Source: Tetrahymena elliotti 4EA (taxonomy: Eukaryota > Ciliophora > Oligohymenophorea > Hymenostomatida > Tetrahymenidae). Taken from it: DNA of 64,000 nucleotides. Each line of letters starts with the position of its first letter. Within the stretch, counting starts at the first letter, position 1. A program made the translations under genes and the position numbers. Where the stretch lies: contig JH720330.1 of assembly GCA_000231825.2 (NCBI GenBank), positions 142,789-206,788 on the forward strand, in the 5' to 3' direction. Below, in pieces: positions 63,993 to 64,000 of the stretch. The notes beneath the pieces are model-generated. The model searched no databases, was not told the origin of the DNA, and saw only the letters and a program-made list of their open reading frames with translations.

Positions 63993-64000
63993 ATTTTAAT

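Noticed and set aside
1..64000. Interpretation as a bacterial or pseudogene-rich region full of premature stops
   Set aside because: All internal TAA/TAG fall at positions consistent with Gln in recognisable families, while TGA ends the frames; introns are present. This is the ciliate code, not decay.

Overview
The window is very AT-rich (my estimate is near 80%). It reads as ciliate macronuclear DNA, most likely Tetrahymena or a close oligohymenophorean relative. Every recognisable gene stays open only if TAA and TAG are read as glutamine and TGA is the sole stop. With the standard code each gene breaks into 60-125 codon pieces. Introns are short (mostly 50-120 nt, GT...AG, AT-rich), and Gln/Asn-rich linkers are common. 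No CRISPR array, transposon, rRNA, convincing tRNA or telomeric repeat was seen. All annotation below uses the ciliate code. Exon borders were placed by eye from frame, phase and splice signals.

Layout, left to right. 1-2775 (+): 5'-truncated protein with two cyclic-nucleotide-binding domains. 3261-9325 (-): histidine acid phosphatase with a missing HD motif, a hypothetical protein, a TPR-like protein and a Ser/Asn-rich protein. 10196-12232 (-): tRNA isopentenyltransferase with a C-terminal zinc finger. 12724-15592 (+): Gln/Asn-rich protein with a possible adaptin-appendage-like end. 15885-16403 (+): small two-TM protein. 16676-21048 (-): one or two coiled-coil genes. 21049-22071: divergent intergenic region holding a ~358 bp tandem duplication. 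22072-26480 (+): giant beta-helix-like, Cys-rich, multi-TM surface protein.

27565-40294 (-): a 12.7 kb VPS13 lipid-transfer gene, the largest in the window. 41535-42756 (-): a kinase-fold protein with the catalytic HRD Asp replaced. 45111-46550 (+): secreted purple acid phosphatase. 47711-48064 (-): small two-TM protein. 49152-50387 (+): B-box-like coiled-coil protein. 50953-52179 (-): single-pass Q/N-rich membrane protein. 52520-55300 (+): degenerate kinase domain fused to TPRs. 55796-57642 (-): MORN-repeat protein. 58116-60275 (-) and 61633-63992 (-): low-complexity proteins of unknown function.

There are no operons. Genes sit singly with 0.1-2.4 kb of AT-rich spacer, as is normal for a ciliate macronucleus. 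The main themes are membrane contact and surface proteins (VPS13, the giant surface protein, small TM proteins), phosphate hydrolysis (two unrelated acid phosphatases) and signalling folds that seem to have lost catalysis (two pseudokinases and a phosphatase with an altered active site). I found no clearly new multi-gene system. The best leads are the three altered enzymes, the PH-like module inside VPS13, and two compact non-AT-rich islands that could be structured RNAs.
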